Shown in pieces: positions 1 through 12,579 of a DNA stretch of 64,000 bases. The translations under genes were made by a program, and so were the position numbers. This stretch comes from Przewalskia tangutica (taxonomy: Eukaryota > Streptophyta > Magnoliopsida > Solanales > Solanaceae). Each line of letters starts with the position of its first letter. The stretch's first letter is position 1. Under the pieces are notes generated by a model. The model searched no databases, had not been told where the DNA came from, and worked only from the letters and a program-made list of their open reading frames with translations. The stretch lies in the NCBI GenBank assembly GCA_029844215.1, contig CM056720.1, forward strand, positions 30,249,711 through 30,313,710, written 5' to 3'.

Positions 1-667
1 AATTCATCAAAGGGAGAGGGTATTTATAGAAGCCAAGGCCAACCAATGGCCAAGATTGAGCCAAGTGCTACACAAGTGTAGGGCGAGATATGCCCAAGTG
101 CCCCTAGTCCCTACTCCTTAAAACCCTCACAAATATCTACCAAAATATCTACCACTGACACCTGGTCCCCTTGCCCGCTGATGAGAGGGTGCCAAGTGCC
201 GCCTCTCGTTGGTCCAAAATGTTCGTCTCTCGGAAAAATCCAAAATGAGAAAAGACATAGCGAATTTTCCTCGCAGTTATGTAAAGCGTTTAAAAAACGA
301 CTCTAAAGGGTGTTGTGCACAAATGCCATTCGGCCAGCCACTAGGCGGGGTGACACGTGTCACCCTCCTATTGGCCCAAAATAAAACATCTTCAAAATAT
401 CCATAATGGCCAAAATCTCAAAACAAAGTGGGCCCCACAAAGTAAATTTCTCCGTGGGCCCACGTGACCATTTTCGAAAATAAAATTCCAAAATTCTCTA
501 ATATTCGAAGTCGAATACCAAATTGGGAATCCAATTCCCATTAACGAACCTTTTTCCTTCACAAAACCGAAACTTTTAGTGGAAAAATCGCCTCTTTCTT
601 CCTTTCAATCTTTGCAGATTCTCGCACGTGCGTCCTCGCATACATACCACGGGACTACGGTATAACA
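1..667 (-). repeat. Element A 3' LTR, partial
   Basis: This is the U3 side of the 3' LTR in reverse complement, ending at GGTATAACA (reverse of TGTTATACC). It matches 5552-6235 with scattered small indels. It is cut by the window edge just past the TATA box. Confidence 0.85.
21..361 (-). promoter_or_regulatory. LTR promoter of A 3' LTR (TATA and G-box palindrome)
   Basis: A TATA box (TATTTATA read in reverse) lies at 21-28. The palindrome GACACGTGTC, containing the G-box CACGTG, lies at 352-361, upstream in the element's sense. The same pair recurs in the other LTRs of the window. Function is inferred. Confidence 0.55.
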
Positions 668-677
668 TTCTTCCTTA
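668..677 (-). other. Degraded polypurine tract of A
   Basis: TTCTTCCTTA directly abuts the 3' LTR, which on the minus strand is a broken version of the AAGGGGGGAAGAA tract seen in bodies 1 and 2 of T. The inverted repeat AACATTCG/CGAATGTT sits just beyond it at about 681-697. Confidence 0.6.
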
Positions 678-2135
678 GAAACATTCGTCGAATGTTCCTT
701 CTAAGTCTCAAAAACAAACGTGCGCCAGTATAGTCTTCACTACTATACTTACGAAACAATCTTGCCATACCTGGCCACAGAAATACCTGCGCAACATACT
801 TATATCCAAGTCTACGAGGAAAACACCTCTACATCACCACAAATACCTCTTCCCGGGTCAAAATATACTTCAGCCACGATACCACTTTTGTCACTTTGTC
901 GCGAGCCTTGCCCGACGACCAACAAATGGTGCCGGGACAGCGATCGGATGATCGTACACTCGAACTCTTACCACATTACGTCGGCCGGTTTCCAAAACTG
1001 GGGTTACTATCTCTAACGTGGTCATCATTAACGGAACACTCGATGGATCTCGATACTTTCCGATCATAACAATACGAAAGGGCCTCTAAGTCGGACGGCA
1101 AAAGCTAACATATAAACCCGCCTATTCTTCACATGAACTCAAAGGGCCCCAGTAACTCGGGCTAAGTTCTTTGTTTCCAAAACTCGTCACACCCTAACCG
1201 TGGTACTTTCAAGAAGACCGACCGTCAACTCCGAACTCTAAGCGTCGTCGCCGATTATCCGATTTCTCTGTTTGCCGAACTTCTGACAAGCCGCGACTAT
1301 CCACAATCTGGGGAACAAGCTGAACCAACTAATCAACCGCCAACATCGAACCAATCGATCGCAACTTACACTTCCGCCCATAAGGCTTCAAAAGGCGACA
1401 TCCGAACAAATGGTAGCTTAAACACTACCTCCATGAGACAACAATCCCACAACTATCCTCGAAATCGACAACGGCCCAGGCGAATGCGGTCGAGACTTAC
1501 TCGAGTTCTTAACACATGCCGGCAAAACTTCGAAACAAAAACAGACTGGCTCCACTGTCATAAGGTGAAGGTAGGCACCGTGCAACCTTACAACCTTCGA
1601 TAACTCAACACACCAGTAAAGCGGCCTCGATCGAAGAACACGATGGGCTGCCCCATCGGCCCGACCATCGGGTCGAACGCATCCACGAACTCAGTTAACT
1701 AAACTGGCCTAACACCCTCGTGACCCTACCACAAGGCGGGACCACCACAAACCGACCCACCACCATACGCCGCGGGTTGACCCCGCACATGGCCTCAACC
1801 CGACCTATTGCGCAAAACACTAGCTCCCGAAGGAATAATTTCACAAATCATATTACGAAAACCTAGCGGTCTTCCTAGCTCGACTACCTTCTTTCAAATC
1901 ACGCTACTCAGGACTTATCCCACGAACATAGCTCACGTGCACTATGCACTCCTATAAGGGTCAAACATAACACTACACCTTTCTCGAGACGGCCTTACCT
2001 CTAAGGTCTTTCGTATAACACTCTAAGGCTCACACCTTCTCTATCCCCCAAAATCTTACTCGGTTAACCCACCACGATTCTAATCACAACTAACACCGCT
2101 ATCGAACATAGCACTTAAGGTATACTCACCTTGAA
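678..2135 (-). other. Element A body, mostly unrecognisable
   Basis: No open frame of gene size and no domain that I can identify. The stretch aligns in order with the N2 body (18288-20422). It contains the conserved antisense block (1640-1803), listed separately. Confidence 0.5.
1640..1803 (+). other. Conserved antisense block, copy in A
   Basis: Read on the plus strand, antisense to A, 1672-1692 encodes VERIHEL, followed by a stop and then by a recognisable TLVTL plus GGTT segment. The matching segment in B, D, P and T body 2 encodes VEHIHELV-like peptides. Here the frame is broken. Function unknown. Confidence 0.5.
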
Positions 2136-2522
2136 AGTTACCAAAGGACCTTCTGCTCGCCTTTGTCGCCCGTTAACCCGTCGATCTCTACGTCGCATAA
2201 GCGCATACAGGCCATGCTCAAAAGGATTACTCTTGCACAACCTTCTCTTAGGTAGTCATCAAGACTCGCGATACATCGGTATACTCTCTGGTAGCCAAAT
2301 CCATAGCTAGTAACAAGGTTGTCTCTTGGCATCTATATTCTCTGTTCAAGGTTCAAATATTATGGTCATCGTGCTGCCGCCGTGCTAAACTCTGGGGCTA
2401 GTGGCGTCGCAAAACTCCCGAATGAAGCACTACCTAGGTAATGATTGGGCTGTGCCTCGCCACTCCTCGAACTCTACTCGCGGCTCTGCCGCCCTCCCGG
2501 GCGGGTTGCCTACGCGAGGCAT
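2136..2522 (-). pseudogene. gag: gag remnant of element A
   Basis: The likely gag start is the ATG at 2522 on the minus strand, about 60-100 bases inside a leader that matches the other elements; it opens with MPR, like the gag starts of N2 (MPR) and B (MPRR). A second open piece at 2138-2332 contains LDDYLREGC and lines up with the LDDYMASLARC piece of N2 gag at about 19200. Frameshifts and stops separate the pieces, and I could not find a zinc knuckle. Gag would be the capsid and nucleic-acid-binding protein that packages the element RNA. Several breaks fall at sites where sister copies have CAG or CTG, so some may be sequence errors. Confidence 0.4.
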
Positions 2523-2694
2523 AACGATAAGGAAATAATTTCGTCGGTCGACTTACAACACGCCTCTAAGGCACGATCTCGAGTGAGAAGAATAGAAACC
2601 AATCCTAAATATCCTATAGCCTCCGATTATTGGTGTGGTGCACAACACCCGATAATCAAGACTCATCGATACGTAGACACTTTCAGGATTAATC

Positions 2695-2705
2695 GCTCGA
2701 TACCA
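2695..2705 (-). other. Primer-binding site of A
   Basis: On the minus strand it reads TGGTATCGAGC, three bases from the LTR end. It matches the initiator-Met tRNA primer site TGGTATCAGAGC with one base missing at the CAG. Confidence 0.7.
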
Positions 2706-2708
2706 CTT

Positions 2709-5700
2709 TGTCACGACCCGTTCGGGCGTGGTAGTGCCTTACCGGGCACCCTAGTGACACAACATCGAGTAATCAGAACATAAAACACATACATGAAACA
2801 AGTGAAGTACAAAATGTCGAGGAAAACTTGCCTTTCGCGTATATAAATAACCACTTTTACAAATGAGCAGTTTAATCCTTTTACAAACCACAACAAAGAT
2901 TAAGCTCTAGAAATGATATGACAACAATGGCGGGACGGGGCCCGCCATACCACGAATGTAAACACCTACAACAAGGACTATACGTGATAAGCCTCCGAGA
3001 AACGGAGCTTTCCCGAATCTTTGCTTGACCAAGAGCGAGGATCAATGACGGTGTACCTTTACTGCGGCATTAACGGCCCAAGGAGGTCGATACAACAGTG
3101 CGTATGTGAAACTAAAAATAAATCAGAAATGAAATCATAGTAGTCTATACAAAGCAGAGACATGTATGATAACAAACTACTGATTCACCATAAATAGCGA
3201 TCGTGTCAAGTCGTGACTCACGCCTCAAGTCATCACTCAATTTAACAATGGGTCTCATGCCCACAACATCAATCGTGCGTGGAATACCTTTCTCACCGCT
3301 TTATGATATACAAGCACCAAGGAATACATGAACACCGTGTCCCACTGTGTCTAATAAAGCATGCGGTAAGTAAGGCATAGCCGACTACTAACACTCACAA
3401 GCAACAAGGTCATAAATCGTATCATAAGATCTGTCTGGCATCACATGATCAAAGCCGCCACTTGCCCGCAGCATCTAATGTCGCGTCTAGTCTCGAACTT
3501 CCAGACTCGCGTAGGCCAATCATCGGCCGCATGAGGTATTCCGCGTCGAGGTAGCTACTCCGGCATCGCCCCGACTTTCGAGTCGCGGCCACAGACCGCA
3601 TGCCCATAAAGGACGACACTAACCCGAACTCGTAGCTCGCATAGGCCCCGTGACCCGCGTGAGGTATTCTCGAATCATGGTCCTGCATCGCCGAGTCTAC
3701 CCGCATCGGAGCGGCTTAACCCTAATCATCTCAAGAGATGAATGCCACCATACTATCATAACGATGATAGTTAATAAGCACAATCAAGAAACCCCTTTAC
3801 ACAAACATCACAAGATACTAACACACGTAGCATCCTAACACGTTTACTTATCAAAGCAACAAGAAAGTATTACAAGGCTATCACAAACCAATACAATCAA
3901 GTTATTCACACAAGGTACTTTCTACTAACAAGTTCGTATCTATCCCCAAAGTACTTCACACATTAAAATCTTAAAAAAGATCATTTCTTTCACATAAGTC
4001 ACACAATACGTAGTATAAAATAGAGTGATCATTCTTTTAAGAAAACTAAAACTCTTACCTTTGTAAAATCAAGTAACAACATTATTTTTCAAACGCCCAA
4101 GTTTGCCTAATTTCAAATGTTCACGTTTCTTATTTTAGAAAGGTTTCGTAGTTCATAGTCTTATTCATTTAAGAATATAATTCTCTTTTAAACAATCGAG
4201 AAACATAAGCCTTATATGTGAGTAGGATATTCTTGTTTATAACAATCTTATTACAATGACCATGATCTAGGAAATATCATTTTGTCTCATCTTAGCTTCT
4301 ATGCGGATGGAAGTTTCTCGGTTTTAATAATACTTAATCTGTCAAAACATTTCCTTTTATTAACTGCAGATGGTTTGTCGATACACATTCGATTTCGAAA
4401 TCAGAAAACATTCTTAAGCCGTTATACCTAACTTCCCATAAAGCTAGTATAACTCTTAAGTTTTCAAAACCAAGTATTACTTCTTCTTTCAAAATGATTC
4501 AAAATCTTTTGAAATACTTCAAGTTCTTTATTAACATATAACAAGCCGCTTATAGTTCGAATCGATTACCTTTTAAAAACCACAAGTATTTTCTTACCAA
4601 CATAAAGTTATAACTAACTTCCCATAAAGCCGTTATAACACTTTATGTTTTAAACCAATCAAATACATTTAGCACGTATGCGTCACCGTACTACATAGTT
4701 CACACATATCATGCTAGAAGAGATAGGAAGAGGTTCACATACCTCGCGACGAGTATCGACTAATAGCAAAAGCGCTCAACCGCTACTCGCCAAGCCGCGG
4801 TCGCGCCACACGTAGTACTTCCACCTATAAGGCCACGCGCTTATTAACATTTAGGTCTCATCGTAGAACTTTCTCTGAAATTTCGACTCCCCCAACAGCG
4901 TAAATCTCTCTCCTCTATCGAGGGCTACCAAGCCAACCAGGGGGTTATACATCTAACCCTACTGTACAATTCTACTCACGGTACTACTACAAGTCTCCAT
5001 GTAATTCTGATTCAAGACTATATATAGTATACTTCTACTATATAATCTAATCAACATGTAATTTCCAATTACAATAGGGGGACAAGATAATTACCTTGAT
5101 AAGCCCATAATTATCCGAGTTTAATGTCGATCCTTAGCAAAGTTTTAGCTCAACTCAGGCGCTCAACTCCGCTCTAAACCACCCTTAGAAGTTCTAACCA
5201 ACTTCTACACAATACTCCAACGGACTATGGAGATTTTCCTAGGGTTTCGGTTTTGTGACTGACGGGAAGTATAATAGTATTTTCTGGGCTTTTGCATAAG
5301 TGTACCCTTGGGAATACTACAAGGTATTTGGGCCAAGGTACTTGGACATTATAACAATACTAGGAGAGTATTTCTATACCACAACAAGGGATATTATACG
5401 AAAACAACCTAGGCTAGGGGTACCCACTAGCACCCCAAAGGAGGAGAGCTCTCGGCCACGGGGGCCTTTCAAAGGGGGAGAGGGGCTCTTGGACGAGTCA
5501 ACAAGAGGAGAGGGAGGATTTCACACTTAGAAACATTTAGGAATGGATGAAGAATTCATCAAAGGGAGAGGGTATTTATAGCGCCAAGGCCAACCAATGG
5601 CCAAGATTGAGCCAAGTGCTACACAAGTGTAGGCCAAGATATGCCCAAGTGCCCCTAGTCCCTACTCCTAAAACCCTCACAAATATCTACCAAAATATCT

Positions 5701-6235
5701 ACCACTGACACCCCAATTCGTCCCACGTGCGCGCCCGCTGATGAGAGGGTGCCAAGTGCCCCTCTCGTTGGTCCAAAATGTTAGTCTCTCGGAAAAATCC
5801 GCAAAAATGAGAAAAGACATAGCCGAATTTTCCTCATAGTTATGTAAAACGTTTAAAAACGACTCTAACCGTTGTGCACAAATGCCATTCGAGCCACCAG
5901 GCGGGGTGACACGTGTCACCCTCCTATTGGCCCAAAATAAAACATCTTCCAAAATATCCATAATGGCCAAAATCTCGAAAACAAAGTGGGCCCCACAAAA
6001 CCAGAATTTCTCCGTGGGCCCACGTGACCATTTTCAAAATAAAATTCCAAAATTCTCTAATATTCCAGAAGTCCGAATACCAAATCTGAATCCATTCCAT
6101 TAACGAACCTTTTTCCTTCACAAAAACCGGAAACTTTTCCGTGGAAAAATCGCCTCTTTCTTCCTTTCCAATCTTTCTATCGTATTCTCGTACGTACGTC
6201 CTCGCATACATACCCTGGGACTACGGGGTATAACA
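2709..6235 (-). repeat. Element A 5' LTR, complete
   Basis: It runs from TGTCACGACCC (reverse of the LTR end) to GGTATAACA (reverse of the LTR start), 3527 bases. A perfect hairpin, ATGGCGGG with CCCGCCAT, lies at 2927-2948. A splice-donor-like AAG|GTAA on the minus strand has its G at 5094. The 3' LTR copy is present only over 1-667. Confidence 0.85.
5573..5917 (-). promoter_or_regulatory. LTR promoter of A 5' LTR
   Basis: TATTTATA (TATA box in reverse) at 5573-5580 and GACACGTGTC at 5908-5917, about 655 and 320 bases from the LTR start at 6235. Confidence 0.55.
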
Positions 6236-7003
6236 ACAAGACTATCAACTTCTAGTCTCTAACGTAGAATAATACTAAGTATACGGTCTCTAATTCTACG
6301 GAAAATCGGGCAGCACTTCCTTTGTTTCTACTCACTTTGCCACCTTTTTCAAGGCCGAATACAATAACCAACACTCCACATTTAAGGCTCAAAACAACAA
6401 CCAAACAAAGGGGATTACACGCCTTACAATACGTGTAAAATTCCGCCCCACAATTTAATACCTACTAAGTCCATAATCAAGCCATTCTCGGCCAACCTAA
6501 ACCACAACACAAGTCCTTTCCAAATTCTTTTCCAAATCCAAGTTCTAAGGTCTAACATGTTATATAGTCTTAAGCAACTTCAACAACTACAATTTCCTTC
6601 TTACACAACATGCGACGACTTAAACGAATAATCGACTTAAATTCCAATCTTAAGGCTAAACATGCAATTTTTCGGATTAGGGTTCCAATAGCCAATACAC
6701 CAATCCAACTACATAATATATAACTCATGCTTGCTAATATCCATAGCTACAATCAATAAGTAAACTTAATTGCTAAAACGACAAAATTTATACCTTTATA
6801 AGCCCTTAAAGTTTCCAAGATTCAAAGTCGCGCCTTAGAAATTCTTAGCTCCTTTCCTTAAGTTCCAATCTGCTCCAAGCACTCCTTAGAAGACTATGAA
6901 GAACCCATCTTCAAGTTCCAACTTCAAAGTTGAAGAACTCCTTAAGTTTCCGCCTTGCGACTAACGTAAAAATGCGTTTTTCCGAAATCTTTCTATTGAG
7001 ATA
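6236..7003 (-). repeat. Element D 3' LTR fragment
   Basis: Near-identical to 11151-11925 of the 5' LTR. Its left end was split by element A, and its right end stops at a deletion junction at about 7002-7004 with a 1-3 base overlap. Confidence 0.8.
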
Positions 7004-7169
7004 ATGCCACACATGGCCACCACATAACACACGTGAACAATATAATGGACCTTCCGCCCGTGGTCCCTTCTTACAAAACTCGAAGGTTACAGTCTTCCCA
7101 AACACGGGATCCTTAGAGGTTCCTTTCTTTCCTTACTTGTCATACTTTCTCGTACTTTCAAACTCATCT

Positions 7170-7387
7170 AGTACACGTACAAAATCTCAAATATTGTTTC
7201 TGTTCCCCAATCCTTGGAGTTACTAATCAAACTTGGCCATATTGTTACTTACATTTCCGTTAAGGCTCTTTTCGGTCCTTTCGACCTAGTTCCGGTGGAA
7301 CGCATCCACGAACTCGTACAACGATCAACTAGACTTGGGCCTAGCACCCTCATGACCCTATCACATAGCGGGACCATTTCTAACTGA
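7170..7387 (+). other. Conserved antisense block, copy in D
   Basis: On the plus strand, antisense to D, 7295-7387 encodes VERIHELVQRSTRLG and ends with GTISN and a TGA, like the copy in B. Upstream a one-base difference from B (about 7165-7190) shifts the frame. Function unknown. Confidence 0.55.
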
Positions 7388-7829
7388 CATCACCCCATTC
7401 CATACTATCGGCTGACCCGAAATGAGTCCATAACCCGACTCATCGTCACACTTAACTTCTCATTCTTAGTCTGCAATAAATCTTTCTCTTATCTCAAGGT
7501 ACTTCCCACCCTATCCTCCCATTCACTAGAGGTTCGTCACATAAGCCAAAGTATTCTTACTATACATCCTTCCCTATTGGTCTTACACTGTTATGGGGCA
7601 ATTACTACGTGTGAACTCTACATAACTATAGTCTCAGTTCACTTATCATTCTTATCAACATTTTTAACTTTTCACTTTACTAATCAAAGTATCCCTACCT
7701 CTGGGGTACTATCACTTTACAACACTAGCAATAAAGGGAAAACATATACGCTAGGGTAAAATCTGAATCTATCAATGCACGTATGATTCAAAAGAATCAA
7801 AATATACCTGTAACCCCATGAGATGTTGC

Positions 7830-8593
7830 CTCTTGATCCTGCCCAGTAGTCACGTCATCTATGCGGTTCGAAGGACCGCCAGAACTATAAACTCCACCCT
7901 GACCTCTACCACGACTGGCTGACATCCAACACCTGTCCGGGGGCACACCGGAGGAAAGGGAACCAACTCAGGCCTCATAGGTGAGCCACCTCACCGCTCT
8001 TTCCAAAAGGACACACTCCGAATATGGCCCGACGGCCACACAAAAACAAACACTGTGCCATAATGACATTTCCCACGACGCTTACTACATCCGATACATC
8101 GAGGAATAGGTGGCCTCGACCAGAAAGTCCTTGCTCTCCGAGAACCTCGACCGGAGCTGGACCGGCTCCTAAATACCTTGTGGGGTCCAATATCCCACCG
8201 TGGAATCGCGGTATGTACTGGGTAGGTGGGACGAATATCTCACTCGTTTCGAGGCACTCGCCCAAAACTCACCGATAACCAACCGGTCTAGCCTCTTACG
8301 CCGATCTCGCGTTGGCCTCTACCCTCTGTACACTTGTCTGCATCGCCGAATAACCTTCTCATGGCGAAATCAGAGCATCGCTATCTTGGTTAATAACATA
8401 ACCGCTTCACGCATATAGTCTTCTCCTAACCGAGAAACCGAGGCTCGTGTGGGGTCTCAAAACTCGACGCAGAAGAACTTCGATCGTGGAACAATATCCG
8501 TATACCACAGGCATAATCCTATCAACTGCTGCAATCGACTAGTAGCTCCTGCTACTCCTTTGCCCTTCGGCGGTGTTGCCTCCTTCGAGGCAT
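7830..8593 (-). pseudogene. gag: gag remnant of element D
   Basis: Co-linear with the B gag (31334-32191). The inferred start is the ATG at 8593, and the same order of segments follows: a proline/glutamine-rich middle, the zinc-knuckle area (about 7990-8090) and a glycine/arginine-rich tail. The frame is broken many times. Comparison with B shows that many breaks coincide with lost CTG or CAG triplets, for example 8243-8260 against 31827-31847. I cannot say whether the real locus is this damaged. No pol follows it. Confidence 0.55.
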
Positions 8594-8780
8594 AATCGTA
8601 ACACAACAATACGCCGAGAGGAATGATCTTACTAACACAAATCTATGCACGATCTTAGAGTGAGAAGAATAGAAACCAACTCCTAAATGTCTCAGTAGCC
8701 TCCTGTTTATGGGTGTGGCGCGCAACACACCGATAATCGTGACTTACTGACACGGCCCGTAGACATTCCGAGGATCGATC

Positions 8781-8791
8781 GCTCGATACCA
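8781..8791 (-). other. Primer-binding site of D
   Basis: TGGTATCGAGC on the minus strand, next to the 5' LTR, in the same shortened form as in A. Confidence 0.65.
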
Positions 8792-9476
8792 CTCCGTCAC
8801 GACCCGAACCCCGGGCCCGTGACTGGTGCCCTACCTGGGCACCCTTCTACCCAACAACACAAGTAAACTGCGGAAATTTAATAACACCTCTTTTTTTTTT
8901 TTTAAAACCAACATACGTACAAGGGCAAAGCCGACAAGGCTGCCATATAATATACATAATAAAAAGACATTGCACTGTACATGAGTCCAATCCCACATAT
9001 GAATACTGCACTCAAGAGTTATATCGAACTATGACGACAAGGCCCGTACTATAATCGTATAAAAGCATGTATCGAAAGAACTTATACCAAAAAGATAAAC
9101 TCCCGAATCAAGGAGCTATCCAAAACTCGAGCGCGGTCCTACACTGCCGATCACCAAATCGTACCTAAACTCATGGCATGAACGCACTTCCAAGGAGGTC
9201 AGTACGAAGAATGTACCAAGTATGTGAACCAGTAAGTACTGTAATGAAATCATAACAATCTAAACAAAACAGGAGACATGTATGATAGCCAACCTACAGT
9301 ATACGATACATAATCAGTCATATCAAGTCAGGGACGCATGCCCTCAAGTCATTACTAAATGTAACCATGGGTCTCACGCCCATAATATCAATCATGCCCG
9401 TGGAATCCTTCCTCACCGCCGGCAGTCCATGATATAATATAACACCACTAGGCATACATGAACACCAAGTCCCACC

Positions 9477-9710
9477 GGTGGTATAGCGTCTTGGGGGTTT
9501 ACCCCTCACTTATACTCTTACCCTAGAGAAGGTGGTAAAGCAGGTGGTATAGCATCTTGGGGGTTTACCCCTCACTTATACTCTTACCCTGGAGAAGGTG
9601 GTAAAGCAGGTGGTATAGCATCTTGGGGGTTTACCCCTCACTTATACTCTTACCCTGGAGAAGGTGGTATAACGTCTTGGGGCTTGCCCCTCATTTATAC
9701 TCTTACCCTA
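9477..9710. repeat. 66-bp minisatellite in D LTR
   Basis: Units start at 9477, 9543, 9609 and 9663 (GGTGGTATAGC...). Three have a 66-base period and the fourth lacks 12 bases. Shorter relatives occur in LTR F at 63503-63640. Confidence 0.85.
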
Positions 9711-9939
9711 TCTCAACCGACCATTAAACAAAACATAAGCACTACCATGTCTTTCATAAAAATCCGGGAATTTAACCCAAGCACTACAAATAACGGAAGC
9801 ATACCCGTGGAATCCCACATCACTGTCGGTACGTCCAAGTAACTTCCAACAAGACAGTCGGCCCTCCAACCGAGAGTCGCGGCAACGTAATAAAACATAA
9901 TACTTGCACTCAAAGGCTATCACCCGCACACATAGGCAA

Positions 9940-10296
9940 TTCTCAATTAATCAAGCCAAAGTACTTATCAAGGCACAAATAGAATAATTCTCATTTAACA
10001 AGCCAAAGTACTTATCAGGGCACAAATAGAATAATTCTCATTTAACAAGCCAAAGTACTTATCAGGGCACAAATAGAATAATTCTCATTTAACAAGCCAA
10101 AGTACTTATCAAGGCACAAATAGAATAATTCTCATTTAACAAGCTAAAGTACTTATCAGGGCACAAATAGAATAATTCTCATTTAACAAGCCAAAGTACT
10201 TATCAAGGCACAAATAGAATAATTCTCATTTAACAAGCCAAAGTACTTATCAAGGCACAAATAGAATAATTCTCATTTAACAAGCCAAAGTACTAC
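9940..10296. repeat. 47-bp minisatellite in D LTR, 8 units
   Basis: Eight copies of a unit containing AGCCAAAGTACTTATCA, 47 bases apart from about 9953 to 10282. The related array in element B has 48-base units. Confidence 0.9.
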
Positions 10297-11330
10297 GTAC
10301 GTACATTCTTTTCAAAAGACTCCTTTTTATGTAAAAAAAAAACCAAGATACTAACACCCGTAGTATCAAGGTGTGTCTATTTTTCAAAGTAAGTTACTAC
10401 ACTTTTAGAAAACTCATTTTAAAGCTTGAAATCAAGTAACTTCAAATTTTCACAATCTATGCAACTTATGCCCAATAATCAAAATAGACAACTTTCTTAA
10501 CCTTCCATAAAGCCGTTATAACCAACTTCCCATAAAGCCGTTATAACCCGTTATGGTTTTAGACATATCCATTCCTTTTTATAACCAAGAGACTTATACT
10601 ATTAAAACCAAGTATCAAATACTTTCAAAATACTTCAAGTCTCTTAATATTTAGAAACAAGTTTCTTCTACTTTTAAACCTCAAGTAACTTACACCTTTA
10701 AAACAAGTTACTTCTCTTAAATCATGTCATTTCTCCTCTTTTAAATCAAATAAGTAAATCACTCCTTTGACTCCCCTAAAGTCATTATAATGACCCTTAG
10801 GTTTTGGAACTAAGGCACTAGCCAAAAGATTTGGAAACCACTTCCTTTTCAAGACTCTATGTACTTTAAGTAAAATACTTCCACTTTTAAGAATCCAAAC
10901 TTCACTAAGGAAATGGATTATACAACTTACAATTTAAACATCAAAGTACAATCAAGGAAGTACATAGAACAAATTCTATTTTAGGCAATCCAATTACAAC
11001 CCAGGAATGGATCAATTAAGGAGTAAGACATACTTTCTTTAACTTAAGGAATCATGCTAGAAGAGGAGATAGTTCACATACCTTTTCGGCTAAATCCACA
11101 AGCTAAGCCGAATACGCCGTACGTAGAAGTGTCAACCTATAATGGTCACAACAAGACTATCAACTTCTAGTCTCTAACGTAGAATAATACTAAGTATACG
11201 GTCTCTAATTCTACGGAAAATCAGGCAGCACTTCCTTTGTTTCTACTAACTTTGCCACCTTTTTCAAGGCCGAATACAATAACCAACACGCCACATTTAA
11301 GGCTCAAAACAACAACCAAACAAAGGGGAT

Positions 11331-11352
11331 TACACGCCTTACAATACGTGTA
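11331..11352 (-). other. Conserved LTR stem-loop, copy in D
   Basis: TACACG and CGTGTA flank a 10-base loop, within the conserved context GGGGATTACACG...AATTCCGCCCC. It is the counterpart of the 8-bp stem in L1-L3. Confidence 0.55.
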
Positions 11353-12088
11353 AAATTCCGCCCCACAATTTAATACCTACTAAGTCCATAATCAAGCCAT
11401 TCTCGGCCAACCTAAACCACAACACAAGTCCTTTCCAAATTCTTTTCCAAATCCAAGTTCTAAGGTCTAACATGTTATATAGTCTTAAGCAACTTCAACA
11501 ACTACAATTTCCTTCTTACACAACATGCGACGACTTAAACGAATAATCGACTTGAATTCCAATCTTAAGGCTAAACATGCAATTTTTCGGATTAGGGTTC
11601 CAATAGCCAATACACCAATCCAACTACGTAATATATAACTCATGCTTGCTAATATCCATAGCTACAATCAATAAGTAAACTTAATTGCTAAAACGACAAA
11701 ATTTATACCTTTATAAGCCCTTAAAGTTTCCAAGATTCAAAGTCGCGCCTTAGAAATTCTTAGCTCCTTTCCTTAAGTTCCAATCCGCTCCAAGCACTCC
11801 TTAGAATCCTATGAAGAACCCATCTTCAAGTTCCAACTTCAAAGTTGAAGAACTCCTTAAGTTTCCGCCTTGCGACTAACGTAAAAATGCGTTTTTCCGA
11901 AATATTTCTATTGAGATATCCTTACAATACCCTTAGGGACATTTGGTTTAAGTCTTGTGGCTAATGGATCAAAACTACAAAATTTTCTTGTTGGAAAAGG
12001 GACAAAGCCGAGAGCACTATAATGTGCAAGACAAGTCTCTCAAATTTTTCTAAGTGTAAAATGCCAAGTCTTGCTACTACTAGTATGC

Positions 12089-12280
12089 TTATAAAACACA
12101 TTGGATGGCCAAGATTATAACAAATGTGAGGCTTAGATGAAGATCACATGGATCAAGCCCATGTGGACAAGTTGACAAGTCAACAATGTCATGCTAGCAA
12201 GACTAATCTTCCAAGGTGGTCAATGACCATTTTACCCTTACTAATATTTCGACCAAGACCATGTGGGGGTGCCACGTGTC
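12089..12280 (-). promoter_or_regulatory. LTR promoter of D 5' LTR
   Basis: A TATA-like TTTTATAAGC (reverse of 12088-12097) and a GCCACGTGTC G-box at 12271-12280. The G-box core is kept but the outer palindrome has one mismatch. Confidence 0.45.
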
Positions 12281-12579
12281 GCCCTCTCATTCGTCCATAA
12301 AATTTTATAACCCTCGGGGGCCCCACAAAACGTAAAATTCCTCGGGTGGGCCCCACGTGACCAAATCCGTAAAAATAAATCTCCAAAAATGTTAAAAGTT
12401 CCATACTCTTCAAATAATGCATTTTGAGAATCCAATTCTCAACAACGAACATTTTTTTCCTTTCCGACGTCCGGAAGATTTTCCGTTGGAAAAACAATTC
12501 TTCCTTTCGTACCAATTTCCAAGTCTTGATTCCTTACGTACATTCTCTTATACATGTCCTGGACTTACGGGGTGTAACA

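Larger units (their letters stand above)
1..6235 (-). mobile_element. Element A: gag-only Ty3/gypsy-type LTR retrotransposon, left end outside window
   Basis: Read on the minus strand this is 5' LTR (2709-6235), primer-binding site, a 2.0-kb body, a degraded purine tract and the first-transcribed part of the 3' LTR (1-667). Positions 1-667 match 5552-6235 closely, which defines the LTR pair. The body has a gag-like start but no protease, RT, RNase H or integrase that I can recognise, so the element would be non-autonomous. The outer end at 6235 is followed by ACAAG, a likely target duplication; the sequence beyond is the 3' LTR of element D, which shows the uninterrupted form CACAACAAGACTATC at about 11146-11160. 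A therefore inserted into D. Confidence 0.85.
6236..12579 (-). mobile_element. Element D: gag-only LTR retrotransposon with damaged 3' LTR
   Basis: On the minus strand: 5' LTR 8796-12579, primer-binding site 8781-8791, body about 7004-8795, and a fragment of 3' LTR at 6236-7003. The rest of the 3' LTR lies left of the window, beyond the inserted element A. The body is co-linear with that of B (30437-32390) and carries gag remnants but no pol. A deletion near 7003 joins mid-LTR sequence straight to body sequence, removing the promoter end of the 3' LTR and the purine tract. The right flank starts GAATT, a likely target duplication within LTR fragment E. Confidence 0.8.
8796..12579 (-). repeat. 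Element D 5' LTR
   Basis: About 3784 bases, from GTCACGACCC (first T of the terminus changed) to GGGGTGTAACA. It holds two minisatellites, the stem-loop TACACG...CGTGTA at 11331-11352, and a CACGTG motif at 12273-12278. Confidence 0.85.

Noticed and set aside
9940..10296. Regular 47-bp direct repeats that could suggest a CRISPR array
   Set aside because: There are no unique spacers; the whole unit repeats. The context is a plant LTR, so it is a minisatellite.
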